DNA of 64,000 bases. Origin: Cyanothece sp. BG0011 (GTDB lineage: Bacteria; Cyanobacteriota; Cyanobacteriia; Cyanobacteriales; Microcystaceae). Shown one piece after another: positions 54,480-63,715 of this stretch (position 1 is its first letter; each line of letters starts with the position of its first letter). Location: assembly GCF_003013815.1 (NCBI RefSeq), contig NZ_PRLH01000047.1, forward strand, positions 33,095-97,094, given 5' to 3'. Below the pieces are notes generated by a model, which saw nothing but the letters and a program-made list of their open reading frames with translations, was not told where the DNA came from and did no database searches. Both the position numbers and the translations under genes were made by a program.

Positions 54480-56572
54480 TGTTTGGAAAGAATTAAATGA
54501 TTATACTCAGTTAATTTCGCATTCCAATGAGGTTCAACCATAATAGTGCTAATCTTTTCAATAATAATTGCTGGTCCTTTAATATTATCTTGCGGTTGTA
54601 AATCTTCCCGTTTAAAAATTGGCGTATCTTGCCATTTATTTTCGGTAAATATTTGAACAATTTCTATCGGTTTAGGTAACTCATCTAAAGGACGAATACG
54701 ACTTAGTAAGGGTTCATCGGGACTATCCATAATCTGAATAATCTCCACAGAAATAGATTCGATGATCAGCATTTTTTGTGGTTGAATGAAACCATATCTT
54801 AACTGATGTTCGTCTTCAAAACTTTTTTGCATGACTATAACATCATCAGCAAAGTCTACTAATAAGGTTGAGTCTGTTCCTTGATATTTTAAACTGACTT
54901 TTGCTATAAGTTTATCCCCTTTAATAGATTCGTGTTCATCAAGTTCTTGTCTTGCGCCCTTTTCTAACTCATTAATCCCTTGTTTTAATTCAGTAATCAC
55001 CTCTTGATTCAATGCTTTTTCAATAGCACTTTCTTTAATCACTCTGATATCAGCTAATCCCATTCCATAGGCACTTAAACCACCAGCATAGGGATGAAGA
55101 AAGACTGTTTTAATACCCAGTGTATCCGCAATTAAACAAGCAACTTGACCCCCTGCACCCCCAAAGGTACATAAGGTATAATGAGTCACATCATACCCCC
55201 GTTGTAAGCTAATTTTCTTAATGGCATTCGCCATATTTTCCACAGCAATTTTAATAAATCCGGACGCGATTTCTTCAGGACTACTTTTATAATTTGTAGC
55301 TTGAGAAATGTCTTTTGATAGTTCTATAAATTTTTGAGTTACTATCTCTTTATCTAAGGGTAAATTGCCATATTGACCAAAAATATGAGGGAAATATTGA
55401 GGCTGAATTTTCCCTAACATTACATTAGCATCGGTTACCGTTAATGGGCCACCGCGACGATAACAAGCAGGGCCAGGGTTCGCACCAGCAGATTCTGGCC
55501 CTACTTTAAAACTAGCACCATCGAAACATAAAATGGAGCCACCACCGGCGGCAACGGTGTGAATACTTAATACGGGAACTCGCATTCTAGCACCAGCAAT
55601 TTCATTATCTAGTTGCCTTTCATATTCCCCTTTAAAATGGGCAACGTCGGTGGAAGTTCCTCCCATATCAAAGGTAATAATTTCCTTAAATCCTGCTCTT
55701 AAACTGGTTTGAACTGCCCCAACAATTCCACCAGCAGGACCCGATAAAATACTGTCTTTTCCTTGAAATTTCTGGGCATCAATTAACCCTCCATCGGATT
55801 TCATAAACATCAATTTTGTGTCAGGCAACTGACTAGAAACTTGGTCGACATAGCGTCTTAAAATAGGAGATAAATAAGCATCAACAACGGTTGTATCTCC
55901 CCGAAAAACCAGTTTCATTAAAGGACTAACTTGATGGGAGATTGAAATCTGAGTAAATCCGACAGTTTTAGCAATTTCTGCTACTTGATTTTCATGGTTA
56001 GGATACCGATAACTGTGCATAAAAACAATGGCACAGCTTCTTATTCCTTGCTCATAAACTTGTTGTAAATCTTGTCTGACTTGCTCTACATTAACGGGAA
56101 TTAATTCATTACCATTACTGTCATATCTTTCTTCAACTTCAATCACCGATTCATACAACATTGAGGGTAAAATGATTTGTCGCGCGAAGATATTAGGACG
56201 GTTTTGATAACCAATTTTTAGGGCATCTTTGAACCCTTCTGTTATTAATAAAACGGTGCGATCGCCTTTTCTTTCTAATAGTGCATTAGTGGCAACGGTT
56301 GTCCCCATTTTCACCACTTCTATGGTTTCTGTGGGGATAGGTTTATTATCAGCAATAGATAATATATCTCGAATCCCTTGAATAACAGCATCTTGATATC
56401 TTTCAGGGTTTTCTGAGAGTAATTTATAGACCACTATCCACTTATTTTTAAGTAAAGGTACAATTAAAAACTGTTCTTTTTTTTGAGATAATTGATTAAT
56501 AATTTCTGCATCAGTGATAACGGCAACGATATCGGTAAAAGTTCCACCCCGGTCTACAAAAAATTTATTCAT
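54449..56572 (-). CDS. hyuA: Hydantoinase A/5-oxoprolinase-type subunit
   Basis: The 707-residue protein starts FFVDRGGTFTDIVAVITDAE. It has KMGTTVATNALLERKGDRTV, MKSDGGLIDAQKFQGKDSIL, SGPAGGIVGAV, ITFDMGGTSTDVAHFKG, FTFG-type CTFGGAGGQVACLIAD and PYAGGLSAYGMGLADIRV, all typical of HyuA. It supplies the ATP-binding (ASKHA-like) half of the enzyme. It is followed by the accessory island and then hyuB. A decayed copy of its end lies at 51508-51578. Confidence 0.94.
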   Translation of the reverse strand: MNKFFVDRGGTFTDIVAVITDAEIINQLSQKKEQFLIVPLLKNKWIVVYKLLSENPERYQDAVIQGIRDILSIADNKPIPTETIEVVKMGTTVATNALLERKGDRTVLLITEGFKDALKIGYQNRPNIFARQIILPSMLYESVIEVEERYDSNGNELIPVNVEQVRQDLQQVYEQGIRSCAIVFMHSYRYPNHENQVAEIAKTVGFTQISISHQVSPLMKLVFRGDTTVVDAYLSPILRRYVDQVSSQLPDTKLMFMKSDGGLIDAQKFQGKDSILSGPAGGIVGAVQTSLRAGFKEIITFDMGGTSTDVAHFKGEYERQLDNEIAGARMRVPVLSIHTVAAGGGSILCFDGASFKVGPESAGANPGPACYRRGGPLTVTDANVMLGKIQPQYFPHIFGQYGNLPLDKEIVTQKFIELSKDISQATNYKSSPEEIASGFIKIAVENMANAIKKISLQRGYDVTHYTLCTFGGAGGQVACLIADTLGIKTVFLHPYAGGLSAYGMGLADIRVIKESAIEKALNQEVITELKQGINELEKGARQELDEHESIKGDKLIAKVSLKYQGTDSTLLVDFADDVIVMQKSFEDEHQLRYGFIQPQKMLIIESISVEIIQIMDSPDEPLLSRIRPLDELPKPIEIVQIFTENKWQDTPIFKREDLQPQDNIKGPAIIIEKISTIMVEPHWNAKLTEYNHLILSKHYDSESSNIH

Positions 56573-56599
56573 TGTCTTAGTTAATTCTCTAATTGATAG

Positions 56600-58414
56600 T
56601 TAAGATAATTCTCCTGTTTCTTGTAACGAATGTAAACGGTGATAAATCCCTTGATGATTTAACAGTTGTTGATGATTTCCCACTTCAATAATGTTTCCAT
56701 CATCTAAGACAATAATTTTATCCGCTTCTCGGACGGTACTTAAACGATGAGCAATAATTATAGTGGTTCTTGTGCCTAAAATAGAGGACATAGCTAACTG
56801 AATTAATCTTTCTGATTCATAGTCTAAACTAGAGGTAGCTTCATCAAAAATCAAGACATCAGGGTCAACAATTAATGCTCTAGCAATACCGATTCTTTGC
56901 CGTTGTCCCCCCGATAAACGCACACCTCTTTCTCCAACAATGGTATAGTAACCTTGAGGAAACTGATTAATAAATTCATCAACCCTAGCAATTTTACAGG
57001 CTTTTTCGACTGCCTCAAAACTAACCATTCTATTGCCATAGGTTAAATTATCTAATAACGTTCCATTAAATATTTCTACCTCTTGGTGAACCATTGCTAA
57101 TCTCTGACGATATTGAACCACATCTAAGGTTTGAATATCTTTTCCATCCATTAAAATTTGTCCTTGAGTGGGTTGAAAATACCGTAATAAGAGTTTAATT
57201 AATGTGGATTTTCCTGAGCCAGATTTTCCGACTATGGCCACGGTTTCACAAGGGTGAATTAACAGGTTAATATTGTGTAATACCCAATGATTTTCGTGGT
57301 AAGCAAAGGATAAGTTATTAAAGTGGATTTTTCCTGTAAATTGATAAGATTTATGGTCAATCGATTCTTTGGTTAAAATTGCGGCATCTTCTCCTGAAGG
57401 TGTATGTAGAAACTCATGAAAGCGAGATATCGAACTGTAACGCCGAGCGAAAATTTCTGCAAGTTGGGTAATGGGGTCTAATTCTGCATAGGCCATACTA
57501 GAAACGGTAATCAAAGTGATAAAATGACCCAAAGAAATATGACCTTGTACCGTAATGATTAAACTATAAACAAGGATTAAAAAAACAGAAGATTGAATAA
57601 CAGTTTTTTGCCAAGTGACTAATTTGACATACCCTGTATGAATACGAAACAATACATATTTAAACTCTCTATCTAATCGTTTATCTTGTCGATTTAATTC
57701 TCTTCTTTCTGTCGCAAAGGCTTTAACTGTCTTGATATTGGTAATCAGTTCTGAACTAAAACTCTGGGTATTTTCACTATGTTTATCGAGCAACTCTTCT
57801 TGTTTGAGAATTTTGTTTAAATGTTTAATGCTAAAAACTAAAATCAGAGTAAAAGAAATAAGAAAAAGCAGAGCAATTTTCCATTCGATTAATAAAATAA
57901 TCACAAAAATCCCAAAAACTCTAATGATTTTAGGTAGTAATTCTCCCGCGATTTCAGGATAAGTCCATAACTGATTTTCTACCCCTTTAGCAATGCGGTT
58001 TGTAATTCTTCCAGGGTTATATTCATCATAAAAAGATAAGGGCAGTGTAAGAATTTTTCTAACGGTATTTTTTAACTGTTCTCGACGAACTCTTAAGGCA
58101 ATTTCCCAGTGAAACCAGTCCGTTAACCAGGGTTGAATGGGAGAACGAACCACTGTTACGACAAAGATAATTCCTAATAAAACCCCTAAAGAAAAGATTT
58201 GATTCTTAGGAAAATTAGTGATTTTTGCCAGAGAATTAACTAAATTTTGTAAAACATGATCGATAGGTTGATTAGACAGAACATTTATAATTTGCCCTGT
58301 GATATAAGGAACCATTAAATCGAGTATTTGTAAAGCTCCAGAGGCTAAAATGCTATAAACAGCAATATGCCTATAATTATGATAGGATTTTAGTAAATCT
58401 TTCCAAGATATCAT
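56600..58414 (-). CDS. ABC exporter, fused membrane and ATPase domains
   Basis: The 604-residue protein has a six-helix membrane domain (residues 15-330). The ATPase domain has Walker A (VAIVGKSGSGKSTLIKLLLR), a Q-loop (LAMVHQEVEIFNGTLLDNL), the signature VRLSGGQRQRIGIARALI and Walker B (DVLIFDEATSSLDYES), then the H-loop IIIAHRLSTVREAD. It is a half transporter of the MsbA/lipid or peptide exporter class. The substrate is unknown. The next gene on the strand is hyuA, 27 bp away, so an operon is possible. Confidence 0.93.
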   Translation of the reverse strand: MISWKDLLKSYHNYRHIAVYSILASGALQILDLMVPYITGQIINVLSNQPIDHVLQNLVNSLAKITNFPKNQIFSLGVLLGIIFVVTVVRSPIQPWLTDWFHWEIALRVRREQLKNTVRKILTLPLSFYDEYNPGRITNRIAKGVENQLWTYPEIAGELLPKIIRVFGIFVIILLIEWKIALLFLISFTLILVFSIKHLNKILKQEELLDKHSENTQSFSSELITNIKTVKAFATERRELNRQDKRLDREFKYVLFRIHTGYVKLVTWQKTVIQSSVFLILVYSLIITVQGHISLGHFITLITVSSMAYAELDPITQLAEIFARRYSSISRFHEFLHTPSGEDAAILTKESIDHKSYQFTGKIHFNNLSFAYHENHWVLHNINLLIHPCETVAIVGKSGSGKSTLIKLLLRYFQPTQGQILMDGKDIQTLDVVQYRQRLAMVHQEVEIFNGTLLDNLTYGNRMVSFEAVEKACKIARVDEFINQFPQGYYTIVGERGVRLSGGQRQRIGIARALIVDPDVLIFDEATSSLDYESERLIQLAMSSILGTRTTIIIAHRLSTVREADKIIVLDDGNIIEVGNHQQLLNHQGIYHRLHSLQETGELS

Positions 58415-58706
58415 TGTTTTTATTATGGTTATTTATCTTTGAAAAGTTATGATTAATCAGTGATTCTCTGCATTTTAACACAATTGTAGTAATTTGTGTT
58501 GCAAACGTCAATGATTTATGTGGGGTTTAAATTTAAAGTCGTGAATAGTATAATACAAGCAGACTTTAACAAGTTTAGTCATCTTACCGGTCACAATATA
58601 CAAAGTTCTATTACTGCTCAGATATTAAATGTGACTACCCTATTTTGATTAAAATTTAGTTAAGCTCTCTATTTTTGTAATTAATTCATCTGCTTTCCTC
58701 AGTCTA

Positions 58707-59051
58707 TCAGTCTTTTTCTAATTGATTCATTCGTGTTTCTAAGTCCCTTACTCGTTCTTTTAATTCGATAACTAGGGTAGATAATCGTTCAAATAAGGGA
58801 TCACTGCGTCCAATTAATTCACCATCAACTATCTGAGGTGACGGATTATAATCAGGAGAGTTGTAGTTATTATTAGAGTCTTGTCTTAAGTTAGTAATTG
58901 CACTTTCTAAACGGCTGACTCTTGCTCTGAGACGATTAATATCTCCTCGTAAACGATTTTCAACACTGGCTGAAACTGGGTTAATTTGTTTGATTAAAAT
59001 GATAATTAAGAGGATAATTAAGATTGATAATAGTTGAGTTTTTTTAATCAT
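58707..59051 (-). CDS. Membrane-anchored coiled-coil protein
   Basis: The 114-residue protein has an N-terminal hydrophobic anchor (LSILIILLIIILIKQINPVS). Two coiled-coil stretches follow (LRGDINRLRARVSRLESAIT and RLSTLVIELKERVRDLETRM) with a Pro/Asn-rich linker between. No family is recognised. It stands alone, with 290-300 bp of AT-rich or repeat sequence on each side. Confidence 0.65.
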   Translation of the reverse strand: MIKKTQLLSILIILLIIILIKQINPVSASVENRLRGDINRLRARVSRLESAITNLRQDSNNNYNSPDYNPSPQIVDGELIGRSDPLFERLSTLVIELKERVRDLETRMNQLEKD

Positions 59052-59153
59052 TTTTTTAGGGGCTATACAGTTTAGTGACTATACTCAGCATAACAAACCA
59101 AGATAAAAGATATTATCTTGGTCTTTTTTAAAAGTTTAATTATATTTTCCCTT

Positions 59154-59353
59154 AACTGATATCTTGCACGCCTTACATAAAAACTAAAGAAGAGACTCGA
59201 GGAAATCAATTCTTAAGCAGTTACAGTTAAAATAAACCCTGTTCCCCGTTCCCTATTCCCTACCCCCCCCTACCCCTTCCCCCCCCCTACCCCCCTTTTA
59301 AAGGGGGGTGTGGGGGGTGTGGGGGATGTGGGGAAGGTGCAAGATGTGAGTTA
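59154..59353. repeat. Approximately 200-bp element with AACTGA-ATCTTGCAC-type ends
   Basis: AACTGATATCTTGCAC (59154-59169) and GTGCAAGATGTGAGTT (59338-59353) are imperfect inverted repeats. The left end shares CTTGCACGCCTTACA with the element at 32268. The interior holds a CCCTGTTCCCCGTTCCCTA run and C-rich palindromes (59262-59333). Its right end reaches the stop of the Spy-like gene. Confidence 0.7.
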
Positions 59354-59863
59354 AGGCATTTCGTCTAAATTGGGGCCTCTTCTCCCTCTTGTTTGACGAC
59401 GTTGCTGTAGAAATTGAGCAAACTGTTGACGTTGTTCGGTTGTTAAAACTTGACGCATTTCTAGCATACTTTCAAAGCGTAAGTTTCCCATTTGTTCACG
59501 AAGACTAACAATTTCTTGATGCTTACCTCTTAGGTCACTTTCTGATGTATTTCCTTGCATCATTTGACTGAATTCTTGACCCTTTGTACCCATTTGTTGT
59601 TTCAACTGTTGCATTTGAGGACGATATTTTTGTCGAATTGCACTCAGTTGCTGCATTTGCTCATCACTAAGATTTAATCTTTGTTGAAATTGTTCGGCTC
59701 GCTCTCTTCTTCTGGGTTTAATATCTTGCTGTTGAGCGACAATTTGAGTTTCGGAAAGTAACACCGATGAAGGGGAATTTTGAGGGGAGTTAGCTAAGGC
59801 CATGGTTCCCCCAATACCAAGGCTTAAAACGGTTACAATTAAAGCAAATTCTTTGGAAATCAT
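59351..59863 (-). CDS. Periplasmic Spy/CpxP-like protein (LTxxQ repeats)
   Basis: The 170-residue protein has an N-terminal signal (FALIVTVLSLGIGGTMALAN). Its helical body contains LNLSDEQMQQLSAIRQKYRP and VLTTEQRQQFAQFL, two LTxxQ-type motifs of the Spy/CpxP family. It is rich in Gln and Arg. Family members are periplasmic stress chaperones. It lies 45 bp downstream of the sigma/anti-sigma pair, so it is probably a target of that sigma. Confidence 0.85.
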   Translation of the reverse strand: MISKEFALIVTVLSLGIGGTMALANSPQNSPSSVLLSETQIVAQQQDIKPRRRERAEQFQQRLNLSDEQMQQLSAIRQKYRPQMQQLKQQMGTKGQEFSQMMQGNTSESDLRGKHQEIVSLREQMGNLRFESMLEMRQVLTTEQRQQFAQFLQQRRQTRGRRGPNLDEMP

Positions 59864-59908
59864 AGTGATCTTTACTCGTTAAGTAATAATAGATTATGTC
59901 ATGGCAAA

Positions 59909-60313
59909 TCAAGGCTGAGAGATTAAATATTGATGACCCACATCATCAACAGAAATCCACTGATAATAAACGGATTGATTCTCAGTTTCCCAAGGAGAGG
60001 TATGGGTAGTTTCTTCCCAAGTATTAATCATAAAATTTTCTATTTCTGCTGTTTCTAAGATCTGAGATTGTTGAACAAATTGTTCATATTCAGAGGGTTT
60101 CATTAGGTTAACAAGTCCCCAAACTCCTAATACACTAGCAACAATTACACTGGGAATTACCCATTTAAATTGAGTCATTTTACGATGTTGAGATTCATGG
60201 GAAATCCTCAGATAAATTTGTTTTTCTAAGGCTGAATCTTCTGGGGGAGGGGAGGGACGATATTGTTGCAGAAAGGAGATTAATTCTCGATCATCTTTTG
60301 GGAATTGAGACAT
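59909..60313 (-). CDS. Putative membrane-bound anti-sigma factor
   Basis: The 134-residue protein has a cytoplasmic N-terminal 60 residues (FPKDDRELISFLQQYRPSPP), one membrane helix (WVIPSVIVASVLGVWGLVNL) and an extracytoplasmic tail. No ZAS zinc motif HxxxCxxC is visible. Its ATG shares one base with the sigma gene stop (TAATG), so translation is coupled. The anti-sigma role is inferred from position and topology, and matches the Synechocystis SigG partner arrangement. Confidence 0.75.
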   Translation of the reverse strand: MSQFPKDDRELISFLQQYRPSPPPEDSALEKQIYLRISHESQHRKMTQFKWVIPSVIVASVLGVWGLVNLMKPSEYEQFVQQSQILETAEIENFMINTWEETTHTSPWETENQSVYYQWISVDDVGHQYLISQP

Positions 60314-60891
60314 TATAAAGCTCCTTGTTTTTTCAAAAACTTACGCATTTGATTTCGGGCATAAAATAAACGAGATTTGACTGTACCTAGGGGTAATTCT
60401 AAGATACTAGCAACTTCTTTTTGGGGAACATCTTCTAAGTCGTGTAATACTAAAACAGCCCGATGATCTAAACTTAAAGTTTGTAACCCTTGTTGTACTA
60501 AATCTTGATAATGAAGTCGCATTAAATCTGGGGTATCTTCGGGACGAGAGGGCATAATATTTAAAATTGTACCATCATCATTTAAAGACAAATTTTGGGC
60601 AAATTTTCGCCGTTTATCCGTAGCAACATTCCAGGTAATACGATATAACCAAGTGGAAAAATAGGACGGTTGCCGTAGTTTTGGTAAACTTTTCCAAACT
60701 CTTAGAAATACCTCCTGTACTAAGTCATCAAGCATTTCACTCCCACATAATTGATAGAGAGTCGCTCTTACCCGTTGTTGATAGCGTCGATACAGTTGTT
60801 GAAAGGAAAGGGTATCTCCTTCCTGACAGCGACGCACTAATTCTGTTTCTGTTGCATTGGCAGTGTTGTCTGCTAACACGGTTACGCTCAC
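60313..60891 (-). CDS. sigG: ECF sigma factor (SigG-like)
   Basis: The 192-residue protein has region 2 (ETELVRRCQEGDTLSFQQLY and DLVQEVFLRVWKSLPKLRQP, STWLYRITWNVATDKRRK) and region 4 (LSLDHRAVLVLHDLEDVPQK, then EVASILELPLGTVKSRLFYA). This is the group 4 sigma layout. It is the first gene of a run with an anti-sigma factor and a Spy-like protein, which suggests envelope stress control. Assignment to SigG is by architecture and context. Confidence 0.9.
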   Translation of the reverse strand: MSVTVLADNTANATETELVRRCQEGDTLSFQQLYRRYQQRVRATLYQLCGSEMLDDLVQEVFLRVWKSLPKLRQPSYFSTWLYRITWNVATDKRRKFAQNLSLNDDGTILNIMPSRPEDTPDLMRLHYQDLVQQGLQTLSLDHRAVLVLHDLEDVPQKEVASILELPLGTVKSRLFYARNQMRKFLKKQGAL

Positions 60892-61015
60892 TCTATCACT
60901 GAATTCACCTGTTTAGACTGGGTACATTATCAAAAGGTTCAATCTAATTTTTAATGTTAGAATAGTAAGGATAATGGTAAAAATAAGACTAATTTGTAAT
61001 TAACGACAGTTATTA

Positions 61016-63361
61016 ATGAATACCTTTCAGTCTCAGTGGCAAGTTTTACCGATTGTTTCTTTGCCCTCTTGGTTTGTTGATATTGTTAACAGTTATTGTG
61101 CTGATTCTCAGGGAATTTATGCTGCTCAATTATTATGGCATCGAGGAATTCAAACCCCAGAAAAATTAAAAGGTTTTTTAGACCCCAACGATTATCATCC
61201 TCTGAGTCCTTTTGAATTTGGTTATGAAATGAAATTGGCAACTCAACGCCTAGAAGTTGCGATAAATCATCAAGAAAAAGTAACAATTTGGGGTGATTTT
61301 GATGCGGATGGAATTACAGCCACCAGTGTTTTATGGGAAGGACTCGGACAATTTTTTATTCCTCATCTCCAACTGAATTATTATATACCAAACCGTGCCA
61401 AAGAATCTCATGGTTTAAATCTTCCGGGTCTTAAGAAGTTAGCAGAAGAAGGAACCCAATTAATTGTTACTTGTGACACCGGAAGCACGAATATAGAGGA
61501 AATTAATTACGCTAATTCTCTAGGAATTGATATTATTATTACGGATCATCATACGTTACCAGATGATCGACCTGATGTGGTTTCTATTATTAATCCTCGT
61601 TATTTTTCTGAAGATCATCCTTTATTTTCTTTGTCAGGGGTTGCGGTCGCTTATAAGTTAGTTGAAGCCTTATATTTGACCTTTCCAGATATCGCGGAAA
61701 GTCCTCTAGAAAATTTATTAGATTTAGTGGCCATTGGTTTAATTGCTGATTTAGTAGAATTAAAAGGAGACTGTCGTTATTTAGCACAAAAAGGGTTAAA
61801 AAAGCTCCAGCAACAACTTAAAAATACCACCCGTCCTGGCGTTGCTCATTTACTTAACTTATGCAAAAGAAATGGCGATCGCCCGACGGATATTTCTTTC
61901 GGTATTGGACCTAGAATTAATGCCATTAGTCGCATACAAGGGGATGCTCATTTTGCGGTTGAATTATTAACCAGTAAAGATGAAAAACGCTGTAAGGAAC
62001 TGGCTTTTGATACTGAATTAGCGAATACTCGTCGTAAGTCTTTGCAAAAAGATATTAAGAAAAATGTTGAAAAAAAATTGCAAATGGTAGACCTATCTAC
62101 CACTCAAGTTATTGTCTTAGAAGATCCCCAATGGCAAAGTGGAGTATTAGGATTAGTTGCGGGTCAAATTGCTCAAGAATACGGTCGTCCCACCATTTTA
62201 CTAACCACCTCTGAAACTGAAAATATGAGGGAAAATGATCTAAAATTAGCTAGGGGTTCCGCCCGTTCGGTTTATAATATTGATTTGTATAAGTTAGTCG
62301 CTTCTCAGCGAGATTTATTAGATAGGTTTGGGGGACATCCTTTTGCAGCAGGGTTAAGTTTACCCGTAGAAAATTTATCTTTATTTAGAGAAAGTATTAA
62401 TCGAAAACTAAGACAGGATATTATTGATGTTAATACCTTAAGTTCTACTATTAAAGCAGATTTAGTGGTAACAGTTTCGCAACTGGGTCAATCTTTATTT
62501 AGGGAATTAAAATTATTAGAACCCTATGGAATGGGTAACCCCGTTCCTAGATTATTGATCCAAAATTGTTGGTTTGAAAGTTTAGGCAATCAAAATATTA
62601 GAGATGCTAAAAATAATAAAATTAAATACATAAAAACTAAGTTTAATATTTATGATCGCTCCGTTGATCAAGGGTTTCCTGGTATTTGGTGGGAACATTA
62701 TCAAGAAGAATTACCCCAAGGGGAAGATAAGCGATGTGATGCTATTGTTGAACTGGATTATAATACCTATGGAAAGGGACGTTATGAAGTGCGTTTAATT
62801 GAAGTTAGGGAAAGTTTAAGCACTGAAGATTATCAGTCATTACAAACTAATCAAATTACTTTAATAGACTATCGAAATCAAACTGAAAGTAAGGAGATAA
62901 ATTTAGAAGTTGAAACATTAAATTCTTGTCCTGTCAGTTGGAATGAATTATATAAACAGTACCAAAAAAGTATTAATAATAAACATAATTTAGCTTTAAA
63001 TTATTCCTATAAGGAGCAATGTGATCCATCAGAAATCATTAAACAATTAATCGGTATTGCTAAATATATTAACCGCACTCAAAAAACTATAACAAAAGAA
63101 CAATTAAAAGAGAAATTATTGTTAAGCGATCGCACCTTAAAGTTAGGATTAGACTTTTTAGGAAAAATTGGTTTTTTAATCAGTGAAGATCAAGAGACCA
63201 TTCAGATAAAAAACATAACCCATCAATCAGAAAATTATCACCTTTCACAAAAACAGTTCTTAGATACCCTCAAAGAAGAACATTTTAAACGAAAATATTT
63301 TACTCAAATACCTGTAGAAACTCTACAGAAGTTATTAATGTACGAAAGTTTAAATTATTAA
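61016..63361 (+). CDS. recJ: Single-stranded-DNA-specific exonuclease RecJ
   Basis: The 781-residue protein has the DHH motifs TIWGDFDADGITATSVLWEG, IVTCDTGSTN and IIITDHHTLPDDRPDVVSII, then GVAVAYKLVEALY, RINAISRIQGDAHFAVELL and the DHHA1 element RFGGHPFAAGLSLPVENL. RecJ degrades 5' single strands in recombination and repair. It is longer than E. coli RecJ (577) because of a C-terminal extension from about residue 590, common in cyanobacteria, that includes a helical region near 690-740. Confidence 0.95.
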   Translation: MNTFQSQWQVLPIVSLPSWFVDIVNSYCADSQGIYAAQLLWHRGIQTPEKLKGFLDPNDYHPLSPFEFGYEMKLATQRLEVAINHQEKVTIWGDFDADGITATSVLWEGLGQFFIPHLQLNYYIPNRAKESHGLNLPGLKKLAEEGTQLIVTCDTGSTNIEEINYANSLGIDIIITDHHTLPDDRPDVVSIINPRYFSEDHPLFSLSGVAVAYKLVEALYLTFPDIAESPLENLLDLVAIGLIADLVELKGDCRYLAQKGLKKLQQQLKNTTRPGVAHLLNLCKRNGDRPTDISFGIGPRINAISRIQGDAHFAVELLTSKDEKRCKELAFDTELANTRRKSLQKDIKKNVEKKLQMVDLSTTQVIVLEDPQWQSGVLGLVAGQIAQEYGRPTILLTTSETENMRENDLKLARGSARSVYNIDLYKLVASQRDLLDRFGGHPFAAGLSLPVENLSLFRESINRKLRQDIIDVNTLSSTIKADLVVTVSQLGQSLFRELKLLEPYGMGNPVPRLLIQNCWFESLGNQNIRDAKNNKIKYIKTKFNIYDRSVDQGFPGIWWEHYQEELPQGEDKRCDAIVELDYNTYGKGRYEVRLIEVRESLSTEDYQSLQTNQITLIDYRNQTESKEINLEVETLNSCPVSWNELYKQYQKSINNKHNLALNYSYKEQCDPSEIIKQLIGIAKYINRTQKTITKEQLKEKLLLSDRTLKLGLDFLGKIGFLISEDQETIQIKNITHQSENYHLSQKQFLDTLKEEHFKRKYFTQIPVETLQKLLMYESLNY

Positions 63362-63715
63362 TACAAATTATCAGGTAAATTTCTATCTAAAGGACTAGAT
63401 AGTAAGTCATAGATAGGTTTCATTGAAAATACAGAAAGCTAAAGACTTTCTATTTCATAAGGATGAGAAATTCTCTGGATGTCAATCATAGGAAGATTGA
63501 CGATAATAACGATAAAGTTTAAGATAAGTAAAGAAGTTTGAAATTATATAAATCAATTGTTGCTGTATTTGAAGAAGAATTGAGAAAAACTAACTCTTAA
63601 GAGAGTGCTAATTTTGAGTAACTCTTTTTTAAAGCACTTCTAGAATACAGGTAACTTATCTTACTCTTCTTTTTTTTCACTCAAACATTCGTCATTTTTA
63701 CTCGAATTGACTATC
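63362..63715. other. Gene-free stretch between recJ and the L,D-transpeptidase
   Basis: No frame is convincing. AGAAAG-ctaaaga-CTTTCT (63438-63456) could form a weak hairpin after recJ. A TCTTTTTTTT tract lies at 63668-63677. I see no RNA gene. Confidence 0.5.
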
